Below are positions 19,521 through 28,056 of a DNA stretch of 64,000 nucleotides, in pieces (positions within the stretch are counted from its first letter, which is position 1; each line of letters begins with the position of its first letter). This DNA comes from Thiothrix lacustris DSM 21227 (GTDB taxonomy: Bacteria > Pseudomonadota > Gammaproteobacteria > Thiotrichales > Thiotrichaceae). Under the pieces are notes generated by a model. That model saw only the letters and a list, made by a program, of their open reading frames with translations, had not been told where the DNA came from and did not search any database. Both the position numbers and the translations under genes were made by a program. Location of the stretch: positions 124,001 to 188,000 of the forward strand of contig NZ_JHYQ01000001.1 in assembly GCF_000621325.1 (NCBI RefSeq), written 5' to 3'.

Positions 19521-21295
19521 GCTTCACCTCCGTAGGCGTTCACCATCTGCTGGTAGACTGGCGAGGTTTGCAGCAATTCGGCGTGCGTGCCGGTTTGCAC
19601 CACTTGCCCATCATCCATGACGGCGATGCGGTCGGCATCCTGCACCGTGCGCAAGCGGTGGGCAATCATAATCAGGGTACGGCCGACCGCGAGTTTTTGC
19701 ACGGCTGCTTGCACCAGGGTTTCGCTTTCGCGATCCAGATTCGCGGTGGCTTCGTCGAGAATGACCAGCGGCGCATCCTTGAGGAAAGCGCGTGCCAAGG
19801 CAATCCGCTGGATTTGCCCGCCTGACAAGCCTTGCCCCGCTTCGCCGATTACCGTGTCGTAACCTTGCGGCAAGGCACGGATGAAGGTGTGTGCCTGTGC
19901 CTGTTCCGCCGCTGCTTGCACTGCGTCAAGGCTGGCTTGCGGCTGACCGAGACGGATATTGTCAGCCACCGTGCCGGGGAACAGTTGCGGCTTTTGCGGC
20001 AACCATGCGAACTGCTTGCGCCATGTTTCCGGTGCAATGGTGTTCAAGGGTGTATCGCCCAGCAGGATTTGCCCGCTTTGTGCTTGCAAAAAGCCCATCA
20101 GCAAGTTGATCAGCGTGGTCTTGCCCGCACCGCTGAGACCGACCAGCGCGAGGGTTTCACCGGGGTGAATCGTTAGGTTCAAGTCCTTCACGCCTTGGCG
20201 ACCGTCGGGGTAAGTGAAGGTGAGATTTTGCAAGTGAATAGGGGTATGGGTGTTGGCAGATATGACATCCCGCGTCCCATCCCGCGTCTCGACCGTTTCC
20301 CCCAATATCGCCACAATCCGTTCTGTCGCGCCGATGGCTTGCATCCGCGCGTGGTATTGCGTGCCCATATTGCGTAACGGTAAATAGAATTCAGGGGCAA
20401 GTAACAGCACGAAAAAGCCGTAGAAGAAGTCCATTTCCCCCCAAAACAGGCGGAAACCGATCAACACCGCGACAATCGCAATGCTCACGGTGGAAAAGAA
20501 TTCCAGCACAAAAGACGACAGGAACGCGACCCGCAGCACCGACATGGTAGCCAGCCGGTGTTGGTCGGAAATTTGCGCCACCATCCGCGCTTCACGACGG
20601 CTAGCGTTAAATAGCTTGAGGGTGGTCAAGCCCTGAATCACGTCGAGGAAATGGGCGCTCATGCGTGCCAGCGCTTGCCATTGCTGCTGGTTGCGCTTCT
20701 CCGTGCCTTTGCCGATCAGAATCATGAACAGCGGAATCAGCGGCGCAGTGCCGAGCATAATCAAGCCAGAAATCCAGTCATTGGCAAACACAAACACCAG
20801 TAAAGCCATCGGAATCAAGGCCATCAACGCCATCGCAGGCACATAGCGGGCGTAATAGGCTTCCAGCGCCTCCACCCCGTCACTGAGGGAATTGATAATG
20901 TCGCCGGAACGTTCGCCACTCAGCCACGCCGGGCCCAGTTGCTGCACCTTCTGGTAAAGCTGTTCGCGAATGGCGAGTTTCACCTGAACCGCCGCATGAA
21001 ACGCGGCCTGTTCCGATGCCCACGCCAACCCGACACGGCATAGAAAAATGGCCAGCATTCCCCATAGCCACGGCATCACATCGGGCAACGTGGCCTTGCT
21101 GAAAACGACAGCGTTGACGGTTTTTGCCAATAGCCATGCTTGCCCAATCAGTAATAGGCCGGAAACAAGGCCAATGGCAACCGCCGCTTTTAGCCAGAAA
21201 CCAGAGTGGGTTTTCCAGCTTTTCAGGGCATTGGTGATGGCGGGGTCGGGTTTGTGGGGTTTGTGGGGTTTGTGGGGTTTGTCTTGTGTGCTCAT
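19517..21295 (-). CDS. cydD: Thiol exporter subunit CydD (ABC ATPase/permease)
   Basis: Partner of CydC, 592 residues: membrane domain about 25-330, Walker A GLSGAGKTT, signature LSGGQIQRIALARAF, Walker B PLVILDEATANLD. The N terminus contains a threefold KPH/HKP repeat encoded by 9-base tandem units (21248-21283). First gene of the cydDC pair; a bidirectional terminator lies just upstream at 21340-21365. Confidence 0.88.
   Translation of the reverse strand: MSTQDKPHKPHKPHKPDPAITNALKSWKTHSGFWLKAAVAIGLVSGLLLIGQAWLLAKTVNAVVFSKATLPDVMPWLWGMLAIFLCRVGLAWASEQAAFHAAVQVKLAIREQLYQKVQQLGPAWLSGERSGDIINSLSDGVEALEAYYARYVPAMALMALIPMALLVFVFANDWISGLIMLGTAPLIPLFMILIGKGTEKRNQQQWQALARMSAHFLDVIQGLTTLKLFNASRREARMVAQISDQHRLATMSVLRVAFLSSFVLEFFSTVSIAIVAVLIGFRLFWGEMDFFYGFFVLLLAPEFYLPLRNMGTQYHARMQAIGATERIVAILGETVETRDGTRDVISANTHTPIHLQNLTFTYPDGRQGVKDLNLTIHPGETLALVGLSGAGKTTLINLLMGFLQAQSGQILLGDTPLNTIAPETWRKQFAWLPQKPQLFPGTVADNIRLGQPQASLDAVQAAAEQAQAHTFIRALPQGYDTVIGEAGQGLSGGQIQRIALARAFLKDAPLVILDEATANLDRESETLVQAAVQKLAVGRTLIMIAHRLRTVQDADRIAVMDDGQVVQTGTHAELLQTSPVYQQMVNAYGGEA
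21248..21283. repeat. Four 9-base tandem units in the cydD start region
   Basis: GGGTTTGTG repeated three times plus a variant GGGTTTGTC, encoding the K-P-H tripeptide near the CydD N terminus. The unit is a multiple of three, so copy-number change would lengthen or shorten the protein without shifting frame. Confidence 0.85.
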
Positions 21296-21339
21296 GGCGG
21301 GGAGTGTAGCAGTTACGAAAAGCTTATTGAATTTCCATA

Positions 21340-21365
21340 AAAAAGGCTGCGTGAACAGCCTTTTT
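21340..21365. terminator. Bidirectional intrinsic terminator
   Basis: AAAAAGGCTG CGTGAA CAGCCTTTTT: a perfect 10-base stem including an A tract and a T tract, working in both directions. It directly follows the 40-residue minus-strand gene at 21389-21511 and separates it from cydDC. Confidence 0.85.
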
Positions 21366-21388
21366 GTATCAAGTGAACCGCGAGAATA

Positions 21389-21511
21389 TTACATATTCGT
21401 CGTCAACAAACCCTTGGTCTCTTTCTTTGACTGCTTGGCGACTTTCTTTTCCTTCGCTGTCATGACCGGTTGTTTTTTCGTTTCTTTATTACTTTTCGGT
21501 GCTTTGCTCAT
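21389..21511 (-). CDS. 40-residue lysine-rich small protein
   Basis: MSKAPKSNKETKKQPVMTAK continuing to ...KKETKGLLTTNM, 40 residues with about one third Lys/Arg. A strong AGGAG lies 9 bases before the ATG, and a perfect intrinsic terminator starts 24 bases after the stop. That combination supports a real gene despite its size. The strong positive charge suggests nucleic-acid or ribosome association, but the function is unknown. Confidence 0.65.
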   Translation of the reverse strand: MSKAPKSNKETKKQPVMTAKEKKVAKQSKKETKGLLTTNM

Positions 21512-21641
21512 GATCGTATGCTCCTGGTAATTTGTGGGTATTCCTGCTCAGTAAGGTACTGATGGTACGTAAAAATTACTGGATCCTGATAAAATAGCGA
21601 TTTCTCATTCTACCACAAAAAACCCTTTGCTTATTGAACTT

Positions 21642-22142
21642 TCACCACGTAGTGCCTGTTGTAATGAGTTCATCCAGCACTTGGTAGTTGGCTTCACGGT
21701 CACCGCCTTTGCCCATCACGCTTTGAAACAGCTTCGGGTCATCCGCCAGCATTGAATTGGCGAAATGGTCGTATTCGTCGATCAACAGGAATATTTTTTG
21801 CCCACGGGTCGCACTAAAAAAGGCTTCCATTTTTTCGTAGGAAGAATAGCTTTTATCAACACTGGTGATGGCTGCGGCTGGGTAAGCGTAGCGTTCCAGC
21901 GTGCTTTTCAACGCCACATCGACTTTATGCGTAAACGAACGCTCGACCGACTCCGCGCTATCCGTCGCAATCCCGCTGAACTCCATGAACAGCACCTGAT
22001 AGCTGCTGCGCGTCGCGGTGGGGTGTTGCCCGATGTAGAGTTGGGAAAAGATTGCGTCGAAATCGGCTTGGTACTTTACGTCGTAGACAAAGCCTTCGGT
22101 GATGACTTTCTTGAAATTGCTCAAGCCGTAGGGGATTTTCAT
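21642..22142 (-). pseudogene. Internally deleted AAA-ATPase (PF09820-type) gene
   Basis: From the start at 22142 the frame reads MKIPYGLSNFKKVITEGFVY and then jumps to DVKYQADFDAIF. Compared with the paralogue at 33.97-35.41 kb it lacks about 40 residues holding the Walker A (RPRRFGKS). A second jump joins MGKGG directly to DREANYQVLDEL, removing the rest of the ATPase domain, and it ends soon after. Walker B (FLLIDEYDHF) survives. Both deletions are in frame and have short matching sequence at the joints. It cannot be an active ATPase. Confidence 0.75.
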
Positions 22143-22229
22143 GGCACGTCCTGCACGGTGGTGAGAGTGACAGATGATACCATATTGCAGTGGGGCGGGC
22201 GGCTCTGCCACCAACGAAGACCATGCTCA

Positions 22230-22310
22230 TAAAAAATAATGCACCTACCGTTAGTCGACTGTATAATCCTGCATAATTGATTACCAAATGGAAAAATTCG
22301 CTATGATGAC
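22230..22310. repeat. Left copy of an ~80-bp repeat (partner at 36013)
   Basis: ATAAAAAATAATGCACCTAC and following sequence is similar, with scattered differences, to 36013-36095. Both contain a -10-like box (TATAAT at 22262 here, TATACT there) followed by CCTGC and TTGATTA. The two copies bracket the AT-rich element and cassette-like DNA, each upstream of an AAA-ATPase gene. At its right edge lies ACGTTAT (22314-22320), also present at the right end of the mobile element. Confidence 0.6.
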
Positions 22311-22322
22311 AACACGTTATTG

Positions 22323-22644
22323 TATCGCCCAGGTCGATTCATATCCTGATAGGCTGCTCCGCATAGCCTGTTATACATGGCTTCCGTCTAATAAACTGTT
22401 AATTGCTTTCGCTCCTCCCTCTGTTCTCCCTCCTCTGATACGTTCTGTATCGTACTATTCCAAAATCTTTATTGAAGTTTTGTATTTCGCTATATACCTT
22501 TAGGGGTTTGTTTATGGCGCATTTTTTCTAATAGCGTCGGGTCGACGGAGTTAATACATTGAATCTATGTAGTTAGAATCCCACCCTGTTGTCCAGGGTG
22601 AGACTGTTCCTGAAAGTGTGAGCTTCCAAAAGCGAACTATAAGA
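22323..22644. other. Left end of the AT-rich element, non-coding
   Basis: No convincing gene; the longest plus-strand frame here (22288-22503) has no start signal or recognisable content. It holds a hairpin at 22582-22600 (CACCCTG TTGTC CAGGGTG) preceded by GTTAGAATCC, a layout I associate with ends of IS200/IS605-like elements. A GCGCATTTTTT motif near 22520 recurs near 23825 beside the first copy of the structured repeat. Confidence 0.4.
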
Positions 22645-23373
22645 TTATATCAATTCGCCCTCAATAACTTTTGTATTTACAAATTCTTTTACTTCTTGAT
22701 AAGAGTTTAAGAATCCATACTTAGTAAGAGTGGCTAACTCTTCTGTAATCTGTTTACGTTTTTCAAGTGTTTCAACTGGAATATCATTAATGTTCGTATA
22801 CTCAAGGTGATTTTTAACTACTTTGTTTACATTACAATAGACATGCTGATTCTTAGGAAACGCTTGGTTCTGTTCAATGGCATCACCTAATAGCTTATGT
22901 GCAGAACTGAACTTATTACGTGTTCCAAATACATCATGTTCTATTAGAATATTCTGAACCTTATTGGCAATGAAGCCATCTATACCGGATAGTAGAACTA
23001 ATACAAGGCGCTTGTGCATCCATGTTCCTTTATTAGCTCCTCTGCTTTTGGTTTTGATAACTGTAGGACACAGTTCAGAGATATTTGCAATACGACCTTT
23101 GTTATCTTTAGTAGCTTCAGATAAAATCATGTCCGGGAAATTCCCGGTCAAGTCTGCTTCAAGTGCTATAGCTGATTCAGTAAATAATTTATTCCTCATA
23201 TGGTCATCAAGACGGATAGTCTTTTTACGCTTTCTAATGGAAACGTAATACTCGTTTATCTGTTTTATGAAATCAGTTATATAGACTAAATTTGATTTAC
23301 TATCACCCAAAAAAGAAATGAGTGCATTATTGTTATTGTCTTCTAAAACTGGAACGTTTATTATTAATGACAT
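22645..23373 (-). CDS. KilA-N-like phage protein
   Basis: About 242 residues, starting at MSLIINVPVLED with AAGGAGG 9 bases upstream (23373; the frame is open to 23415). The central part (LCPTVIKTKSRGANKGTWMH followed by KRLVLVLLSGIDGFIANKV) resembles the KilA-N fold, where a W-h-H motif precedes a helix with a conserved small/aromatic pattern. Such proteins are DNA-binding antirepressors in phages and plasmids. AT-rich codon use matches the neighbouring element genes. The subfamily is uncertain. Confidence 0.55.
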   Translation of the reverse strand: MSLIINVPVLEDNNNNALISFLGDSKSNLVYITDFIKQINEYYVSIRKRKKTIRLDDHMRNKLFTESAIALEADLTGNFPDMILSEATKDNKGRIANISELCPTVIKTKSRGANKGTWMHKRLVLVLLSGIDGFIANKVQNILIEHDVFGTRNKFSSAHKLLGDAIEQNQAFPKNQHVYCNVNKVVKNHLEYTNINDIPVETLEKRKQITEELATLTKYGFLNSYQEVKEFVNTKVIEGELI

Positions 23374-23465
23374 AGTGATATGCCTCCTTGTGGTTTTAGT
23401 TATCGTAGAGACCACATTGAACTCTTGATTAGCCCTATTTGCGTTAGGGCTTTTCTATATGTGGC

Positions 23466-23678
23466 TTATAGTGCCACTTCTTGTTTTTCGATACGACGTT
23501 TAGTTATATCAATACCGAATAATTCCTTAAGTAGTTTTTTATATTTGAACTTGGTGCTATGAGCTATATTCATTTCATCTGCTTTGAGATTTAGTAATCT
23601 CCAATATAAGTAGATGCCACCTGCATATACATCTAACTCTTTTAAGATTTCTATTTCTGTTTGATCTAATTGTTCCAT
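23466..23678 (-). CDS. Small hypothetical protein of the mobile element
   Basis: 70 residues (MEQLDQTEIEILKELDVYAG...), charged and helical, with no signal peptide or membrane segment. AAGGGG lies about 9 bases before the ATG. It is followed on the same strand by the KilA-N-like gene after a 90-base gap. Not recognised; size and context suit a regulator or replication accessory protein. Confidence 0.55.
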   Translation of the reverse strand: MEQLDQTEIEILKELDVYAGGIYLYWRLLNLKADEMNIAHSTKFKYKKLLKELFGIDITKRRIEKQEVAL

Positions 23679-23837
23679 ACTATTAACCCCTTATTGATTG
23701 TTTTAACTATTGTTTCGTATTCTATATATACTAAGTTATATGCAATACAGAATATGTCAATAGGTATTTATAGTAATAACTAAAATAATTTCTAACCTTT
23801 AGGGTATTAAGGGGAAACTAAGGGCGCATTTTTTTTA

Positions 23838-23885
23838 GGCGAGCACTTGCATGAGTGCAAGCGTCCCCAACCACAGGCTTGGGTA
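23838..23885. ncRNA. Structured repeat, copy 1 (double hairpin)
   Basis: GGCGAGC, hairpin 1 (GCACT TGCATG AGTGC), then GCGTCCCCAACCACAGGCTT and GGGTA, where CCCAA pairs with TTGGG. Copies 2 and 3 are at 27438 and 29534, in the same orientation regardless of gene strand. Compensating changes in hairpin 1 suggest that the fold is selected. It may be a transcribed RNA or a DNA site. Whether it belongs to IS605/IscB-type guide RNAs is only an impression. Confidence 0.5.
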
Positions 23886-23991
23886 ATACACTGGAATCCA
23901 GCAGGTTAGAATTACCTTTATTTTCGGAAGTCTTAACAATAAAAAAGGGCGGACTATACCACCCTTATGAATTATGTTCAGATGTGAACAG

Positions 23992-24675
23992 TTAAGTAAG
24001 AATAATAGGATTAATAATATTGACTGCGGTATGAATAATTGTAGTAGGTTCAACAATAGCTACACCTACAGCAACACCTACAACAGCGACTGTTGCAACT
24101 GCCGCAACTGCTACAGGATTGTTTTTAATTATATTTACAATCCAATTCCACAGATCACACAATTTACCCCAAAGGTATTTGCTCCCATCACGTAGAATCG
24201 CCCACACATGAGACACACTATCTTTGACAAAGACCCAAGAGAGTTGTACTAACTCCTTGGTCTCGATCCAGATCTTACCCACTAAGGTCTCTGTTGACTC
24301 AACAGTAACCTCCAAGGATGTAGTGTATAGGTTCACACTAGCCACGTCAGTAAAACGTACAGCATCCTTAAGAAGTTCGCCGTACTGTGTACCATAGAAC
24401 ACCTTAGTCCCTTCAGACCAATTCATCATGGCCACAGAATAACCAGATGTATCAGTCAAGGTAAGACCATTGGCCTCACACACTACGCAAATAGAACGAA
24501 TCATATTCTCCAAGGATACCAAACGTGCCTCTTGACGAGGCGTAAGAGTACCGCATTGTTTACGAATAGACAGCTTGTCATAACCCAGAATAGTAGACTC
24601 CAGATAAACAACAAGTGCCTTACGTGCATCTTCTGACATAGTAGTAGAAGATGCAGCAGTGTTGATAGTAGTCAT
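23992..24675 (-). CDS. Hypothetical membrane-anchored protein
   Basis: About 227 residues from MTTINTAASSTTMSEDARKA (start 24675, AAAGGAG 9 bases upstream; the longer frame to 24723 lacks a site). A soluble, largely helical body is followed by a hydrophobic Ala/Val-rich helix (PVAVAAVATVAVVGVAVGVA, about residues 190-210) and a short tail, so it may be anchored by its C-terminal end. Not recognised. In small phages a protein of this shape can be a coat, pore or attachment protein, but no homology supports that. Confidence 0.6.
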   Translation of the reverse strand: MTTINTAASSTTMSEDARKALVVYLESTILGYDKLSIRKQCGTLTPRQEARLVSLENMIRSICVVCEANGLTLTDTSGYSVAMMNWSEGTKVFYGTQYGELLKDAVRFTDVASVNLYTTSLEVTVESTETLVGKIWIETKELVQLSWVFVKDSVSHVWAILRDGSKYLWGKLCDLWNWIVNIIKNNPVAVAAVATVAVVGVAVGVAIVEPTTIIHTAVNIINPIILT

Positions 24676-24923
24676 GAGAGTTACTCCTTTATGAGAATAA
24701 TGGATTTCTGGAGCAATCCCCAATGACCTATTTTTACAAATGACACTATTCAGTATATTTTCATAAATGCCCTATACAGACAACTTAACCAGACAAACGG
24801 ATATGTGGGTTACTGTCATAATGGAATCCAATCTGTCCGGCTTCAGCGTAAACGCACAAGCCTAGACCCTACTCCGAACTGAAGAATGGGAAGTGGTGAA
24901 CCACATCCCTGAAGATACTGCAC

Positions 24924-24943
24924 GGTAGGCTCGTCAGAGACTC
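24924..24943 (+). repeat. 20-base inverted repeat, left arm
   Basis: GGTAGGCTCGTCAGAGACTC, exactly complementary to the arm at 25492-25511. The arms enclose 548 bases of non-coding sequence beside the replication gene. Confidence 0.8.
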
Positions 24944-25491
24944 CCCGCCTGTACGGTAAAAGACATATGCATCCACCTGAAACCCTTATCCAGTATAGCT
25001 TTGAGCTGCACGGAAGTGTCCGGTTGCATCCACTTTTGTTTGAGCTTGTGGTTGCAATTATCGTTATTATCACATATAGGCTATTGAATCTATTAACATT
25101 ATGGTGGTTGCAAATAGTGTAGCATTTGTTCATGGTGAAGATTTCCATCATCTGCAAGTTATTGATTATTTCGAAAAAACCAAATCTGGTTTGTTCGCTT
25201 GTCATCGCTGCTTTTGTTTTTGTTTGGGTCAGCCCTGTGCGGGCTTCCATTCCTGCTTCTCTTGTCATAGCTGCTTGATTATATTGACCTAACAATTTTG
25301 TTAACTGGTAACTGCTGCTTCTGTCGGCATTGGCTCTTTCCCTTCGCCCTGTGCGGGCTTGGTCAACTTGTTTCTGTTGCTTTTGTTGGTTGAGTGACTG
25401 GGGTTATCACGCTTTGACACTCGACTATGGGAATATCCCATAATAAACAAAACGGCAGAATCTGCCTGTTAACGAGTATCTGTAAGGCGGT

Positions 25492-25511
25492 GAGTCTCTG
25501 ACGAGCCTACC
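25492..25511 (-). repeat. 20-base inverted repeat, right arm
   Basis: GAGTCTCTGACGAGCCTACC, the perfect reverse complement of 24924-24943. Confidence 0.8.
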
Positions 25512-25645
25512 TGAGAGCTGGTGCAATCTGTCTCTGTTTGGTCTGGGGGATTTGCCAGTGGAGAACGCACAATACCAGAATCTGGGATGAAACGAGAACC
25601 TAAGAGCAAGTGCCAAATTGGCAGGTTAACGAGAACCTGACAGAT

Positions 25646-26806
25646 TCAGCCCATGAGCATGGATAAAGGGATGTTAGCTTTTGTATCCGTATCAGTATCA
25701 GACACTTCTATACGGGCTACCGTCTTCTCAATTTCTGATAGTGGTATACCTGACATCCTCATGTGCCTAGGTTCAACCATCTGCAATAATGGGTTCATTC
25801 CCTCTCCATTGTAAGGACGAGCAAGGTCTACACCTATCTTATCCTTTACAGACTTTCTGTATCTTACTCGTGTTCGTTCTGCTGGAATGATTACCTCTAA
25901 TGGGTCTCCAACATACTTCCATCTACAGTAGTATCCTGCTTCTACTGAATCCAATAAACTTAAATCTTCTGATACTGCTTTCATAAGTTTCAATTTCTCT
26001 CTGTATTTTTTATAAATAATTTCCGCTGTATCTGTAGACCACTGGGCTATATCACTAAGCTCAAGTTTATCTAACTCTCTTGGCTTTAGTATAAGCTCTA
26101 TACGTAGCTTGTCTGACATCCATTCTTGGTTTTCGTTAGATAGGTATTGTAGCATCTTTTTATTATTGCGCTCTACCCATTTATCGTAAATACGAAAAGC
26201 TGAATCACTATGAATATGATTGCCAACATATACGGTATTATCTTTAGCCGTTATTGTTGAGTTAGTATCCAGCCGATTAGGTAATAGACTTAGATACTGT
26301 GAAGGTCTTGGAGCAATACACATAGAGTTTATATCTACACCGAGTATTTTAATCTCTGTGGATTCAACAACATTAGGGAGTATGTCTATACGGTTTATTT
26401 CTGTTAGCGCCTTACGGACTGTCTCAGTAATCAGAAACCGTATGTCTGAACTACCATAGAGGTTATGACCGTAAATATATTTATTAGGGCTGGTAATAAC
26501 TTCAATAGCGGTATTGTCATATACTGACCTGATATATGAAGCTGTCTCATCTGTAGCATCCGTTTTAAGTTTTATACTTTTATTGGTAGCTTTTATTACC
26601 TCACCGTTATCATCCAGTTCAAGCAGATATGTTTCTGCTATAGGGCTATGTTCTCCTATGGAAATGATGAAATGTAATCTGTCTATCATTACAGGTGAAA
26701 GAATATCATGGCTGCTTAGGTCATAGTATCTTGTATGGTATAGATACTTTTTAATGATTTTAGATAAATGTTCTGGACATAATCGGGTGTCGTTATTATA
26801 ATTCAA
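25646..26806 (-). CDS. Phage/plasmid replication initiator, gene II/X family
   Basis: 386 residues with the pattern of the filamentous-phage gene II/X replication proteins, which nick one strand to start rolling-circle replication. Recognisable blocks in order: MIDRLHFIISIG (about 37-48), the GHNLYGSSDIRFL block (about 110), INRIDI leading to a conserved D, NTVYVGNHIHSDSAFRIYDK (the GKHS-like block ending in the K of the active region, about 190-210), and LRIELILKPRELDKLEL (about 235). The start is probably TTG at 26806, with AGGAG 9 bases upstream. This is the main evidence that the element replicates through single-stranded DNA. Confidence 0.8.
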   Translation of the reverse strand: MNYNNDTRLCPEHLSKIIKKYLYHTRYYDLSSHDILSPVMIDRLHFIISIGEHSPIAETYLLELDDNGEVIKATNKSIKLKTDATDETASYIRSVYDNTAIEVITSPNKYIYGHNLYGSSDIRFLITETVRKALTEINRIDILPNVVESTEIKILGVDINSMCIAPRPSQYLSLLPNRLDTNSTITAKDNTVYVGNHIHSDSAFRIYDKWVERNNKKMLQYLSNENQEWMSDKLRIELILKPRELDKLELSDIAQWSTDTAEIIYKKYREKLKLMKAVSEDLSLLDSVEAGYYCRWKYVGDPLEVIIPAERTRVRYRKSVKDKIGVDLARPYNGEGMNPLLQMVEPRHMRMSGIPLSEIEKTVARIEVSDTDTDTKANIPLSMLMG

Positions 26807-26916
26807 TTATTGAATCTCCTAATTTGTTCAACTTCTTTTTATTATGAGATTTAATGTTTCCACACTGTAAACCTTAATACCCAATAGTCTGAATCACTAC
26901 TGGGTATTTTTTTGTA

Positions 26917-27369
26917 TCAATCTATACAGGCTAACATAGCCATTTTGTATTTATCTGGTTCATACTTTTGTAGTAGCTTGGTGTAGTTATTTAGTAACAT
27001 ATCGTTCTCCATCTGAAGTTCACTAGGTACTTGCGTCCCGCCTGCGGTACTGTCTTGTGCTGTTCCAAGTGTCATTCTGTATCCAGCATCTTCAAGGTTT
27101 TTGACCAACGTTCCTGCGACTTCTTTAGTCTTCCTACAATATTCAGTTATTGTTAAACCTGATTTAATGTATTCGTTTACTACTTCCTTTAGTTGGGCTT
27201 CAGTACGACGGGTTTGTGTTGCCTTTTTTGTATCAGCTACAGCTACTGTCTTTGTCTTAGCTTCATCTACCACAGGCGGCAAGTCGCTAGACGCGCCTAC
27301 CTCTACTGTCTCTGCTATAGGCACTTCATTTACAACTACATAATCATCTACATCTATTGTCTCTGCCAT
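26917..27369 (-). CDS. Hypothetical protein with acidic N terminus
   Basis: 150 residues. The first 60 are acidic and low in complexity (MAETIDVDDYVVVNEVPIAE), followed by a basic KKATQTRRTEAQLKEVVNEY segment with a helix-turn-helix-like stretch (SGLTITEYCRKTKEVAGTLV), and a helical tail. GAGGTAG precedes the ATG. It lies upstream of the rep gene on the same strand. A small DNA-binding or regulatory role is plausible from the central segment but not proven. Confidence 0.55.
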   Translation of the reverse strand: MAETIDVDDYVVVNEVPIAETVEVGASSDLPPVVDEAKTKTVAVADTKKATQTRRTEAQLKEVVNEYIKSGLTITEYCRKTKEVAGTLVKNLEDAGYRMTLGTAQDSTAGGTQVPSELQMENDMLLNNYTKLLQKYEPDKYKMAMLACID

Positions 27370-27437
27370 AGGTACTACCTCGTGTTAAAATCTTGAAGGT
27401 AGCACTTATGATAGTGCTGTAGCAAAAGTGTCTGATA

Positions 27438-27485
27438 GGCGAGCATTCGCAAGAATGCGAACGTCCCCAACCACAGGCTTGGGTA
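27438..27485. ncRNA. Structured repeat, copy 2
   Basis: GGCGAGC, then GCATTC GCAA GAATGC (a GNRA-type tetraloop), then GAACGTCCCCAACCACAGGC and TTGGGTA. It sits between the 108-residue and 150-residue genes and is nearly identical to copy 1 outside hairpin 1, where both sides of the stem differ together. Confidence 0.55.
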
Positions 27486-27490
27486 GGTGG

Positions 27491-27817
27491 TCAAGAGATA
27501 AGTTTGCCGCTAAACTTTTTGACCTCTCTTACTTCTTTGATAGCTTGGTAAAGCTGGTTAAGTTTGTAATCCAGTTCTGAGCTAATAGTAGCTGCTGCAT
27601 TTCCGTTTGAACCAAGCATGAGTGGAACATTGATAGCACTACAGTCATTGAGTAGCTTTTTGATAGTTGCTAACTGAGCGTTTACAGAAACTACTGCTAC
27701 TGGTGCTTTGTCATTCCTGAATAGTGAGGCTAATTGTTCCTGTTCTGCACGGTATTCTGCTAACTGCTGTTCTCTAATGGAATAATATTGTTCGATTGTT
27801 TTGACGTTTGGGTTCAT
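27491..27817 (-). CDS. Hypothetical coiled-coil protein
   Basis: 108 residues (MNPNVKTIEQYYSIREQQLA...), with two helical, Glu/Gln-rich segments that suggest coiled coils and no membrane segment. AGAGGAG lies about 8 bases upstream. Its ATG overlaps the stop of the 80-residue gene (ATGA), making it third in a tightly coupled set of three. Not recognised. Confidence 0.6.
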   Translation of the reverse strand: MNPNVKTIEQYYSIREQQLAEYRAEQEQLASLFRNDKAPVAVVSVNAQLATIKKLLNDCSAINVPLMLGSNGNAAATISSELDYKLNQLYQAIKEVREVKKFSGKLIS

Positions 27818-28056
27818 TGTATTGCTCCTCTTAGGTATTCTTTTAATGATTCATCTTTAACTAAATTTATTGCACTTGTGATTCTGATAATCTCAAAAGG
27901 ATTACAACCAGTTGCAGTAAGTTCAAAAGTTTGGAATATCTCCCCTTCATCCGGTCTATCTTTCAATCTCAGTGAAGATAGGGATACGTAATCCACGTTA
28001 TTAATAGTAACGAAATTGAAAGGGGTATGTTTAAAATATGATACTCGTCTATTCAT
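27814..28056 (-). CDS. Hypothetical small protein
   Basis: About 80 residues from MNRRVSYFKHTPFNFVTINN. The start at 28056 overlaps the previous stop as ATGA, and the stop overlaps the next start in the same way, so the set is translated in coupled fashion. A longer open frame to 28095 has no supporting signal. It contains YVSLSSLRLKDRPDEGE in the middle. Not recognised. Confidence 0.6.
   Translation of the reverse strand: MNRRVSYFKHTPFNFVTINNVDYVSLSSLRLKDRPDEGEIFQTFELTATGCNPFEIIRITSAINLVKDESLKEYLRGAIQ

Larger units (their letters stand above)
24676..25645. other. ~970-base non-coding or decayed block with inverted repeat
   Basis: No gene with a good start was found. A minus-strand frame across about 25400-25100 without a start codon reads like a Gln/Ala/Thr-rich protein piece (SLNQQKQQKQVDQARTGRRE, then NQAAMTREAG), so part may be a decayed gene. 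The block contains a 20-base inverted repeat (24924 and 25492) and loose AACGAGNANCTGNNAG repeats near 25470, 25592 and 25630. It lies directly downstream of the rep gene, where a replication origin or multimer site could be. Confidence 0.45.

Noticed and set aside
17763-21295. Generic lipid/multidrug exporter pair instead of CydDC
   Set aside because: Gene order, 4-base overlap and pairing of two full half-transporters fit CydD followed by CydC better; a nearby Crp/Fnr gene is also consistent.
22288-22503. Plus-strand 71-codon frame
   Set aside because: No ribosome site, odd composition, and it runs across the apparent element boundary.
24843-25295. Minus-strand 150-codon frame beside rep
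   Set aside because: Starts at TTG without a site, and its second half looks like random translation of structured DNA; at most a piece of a decayed gene.
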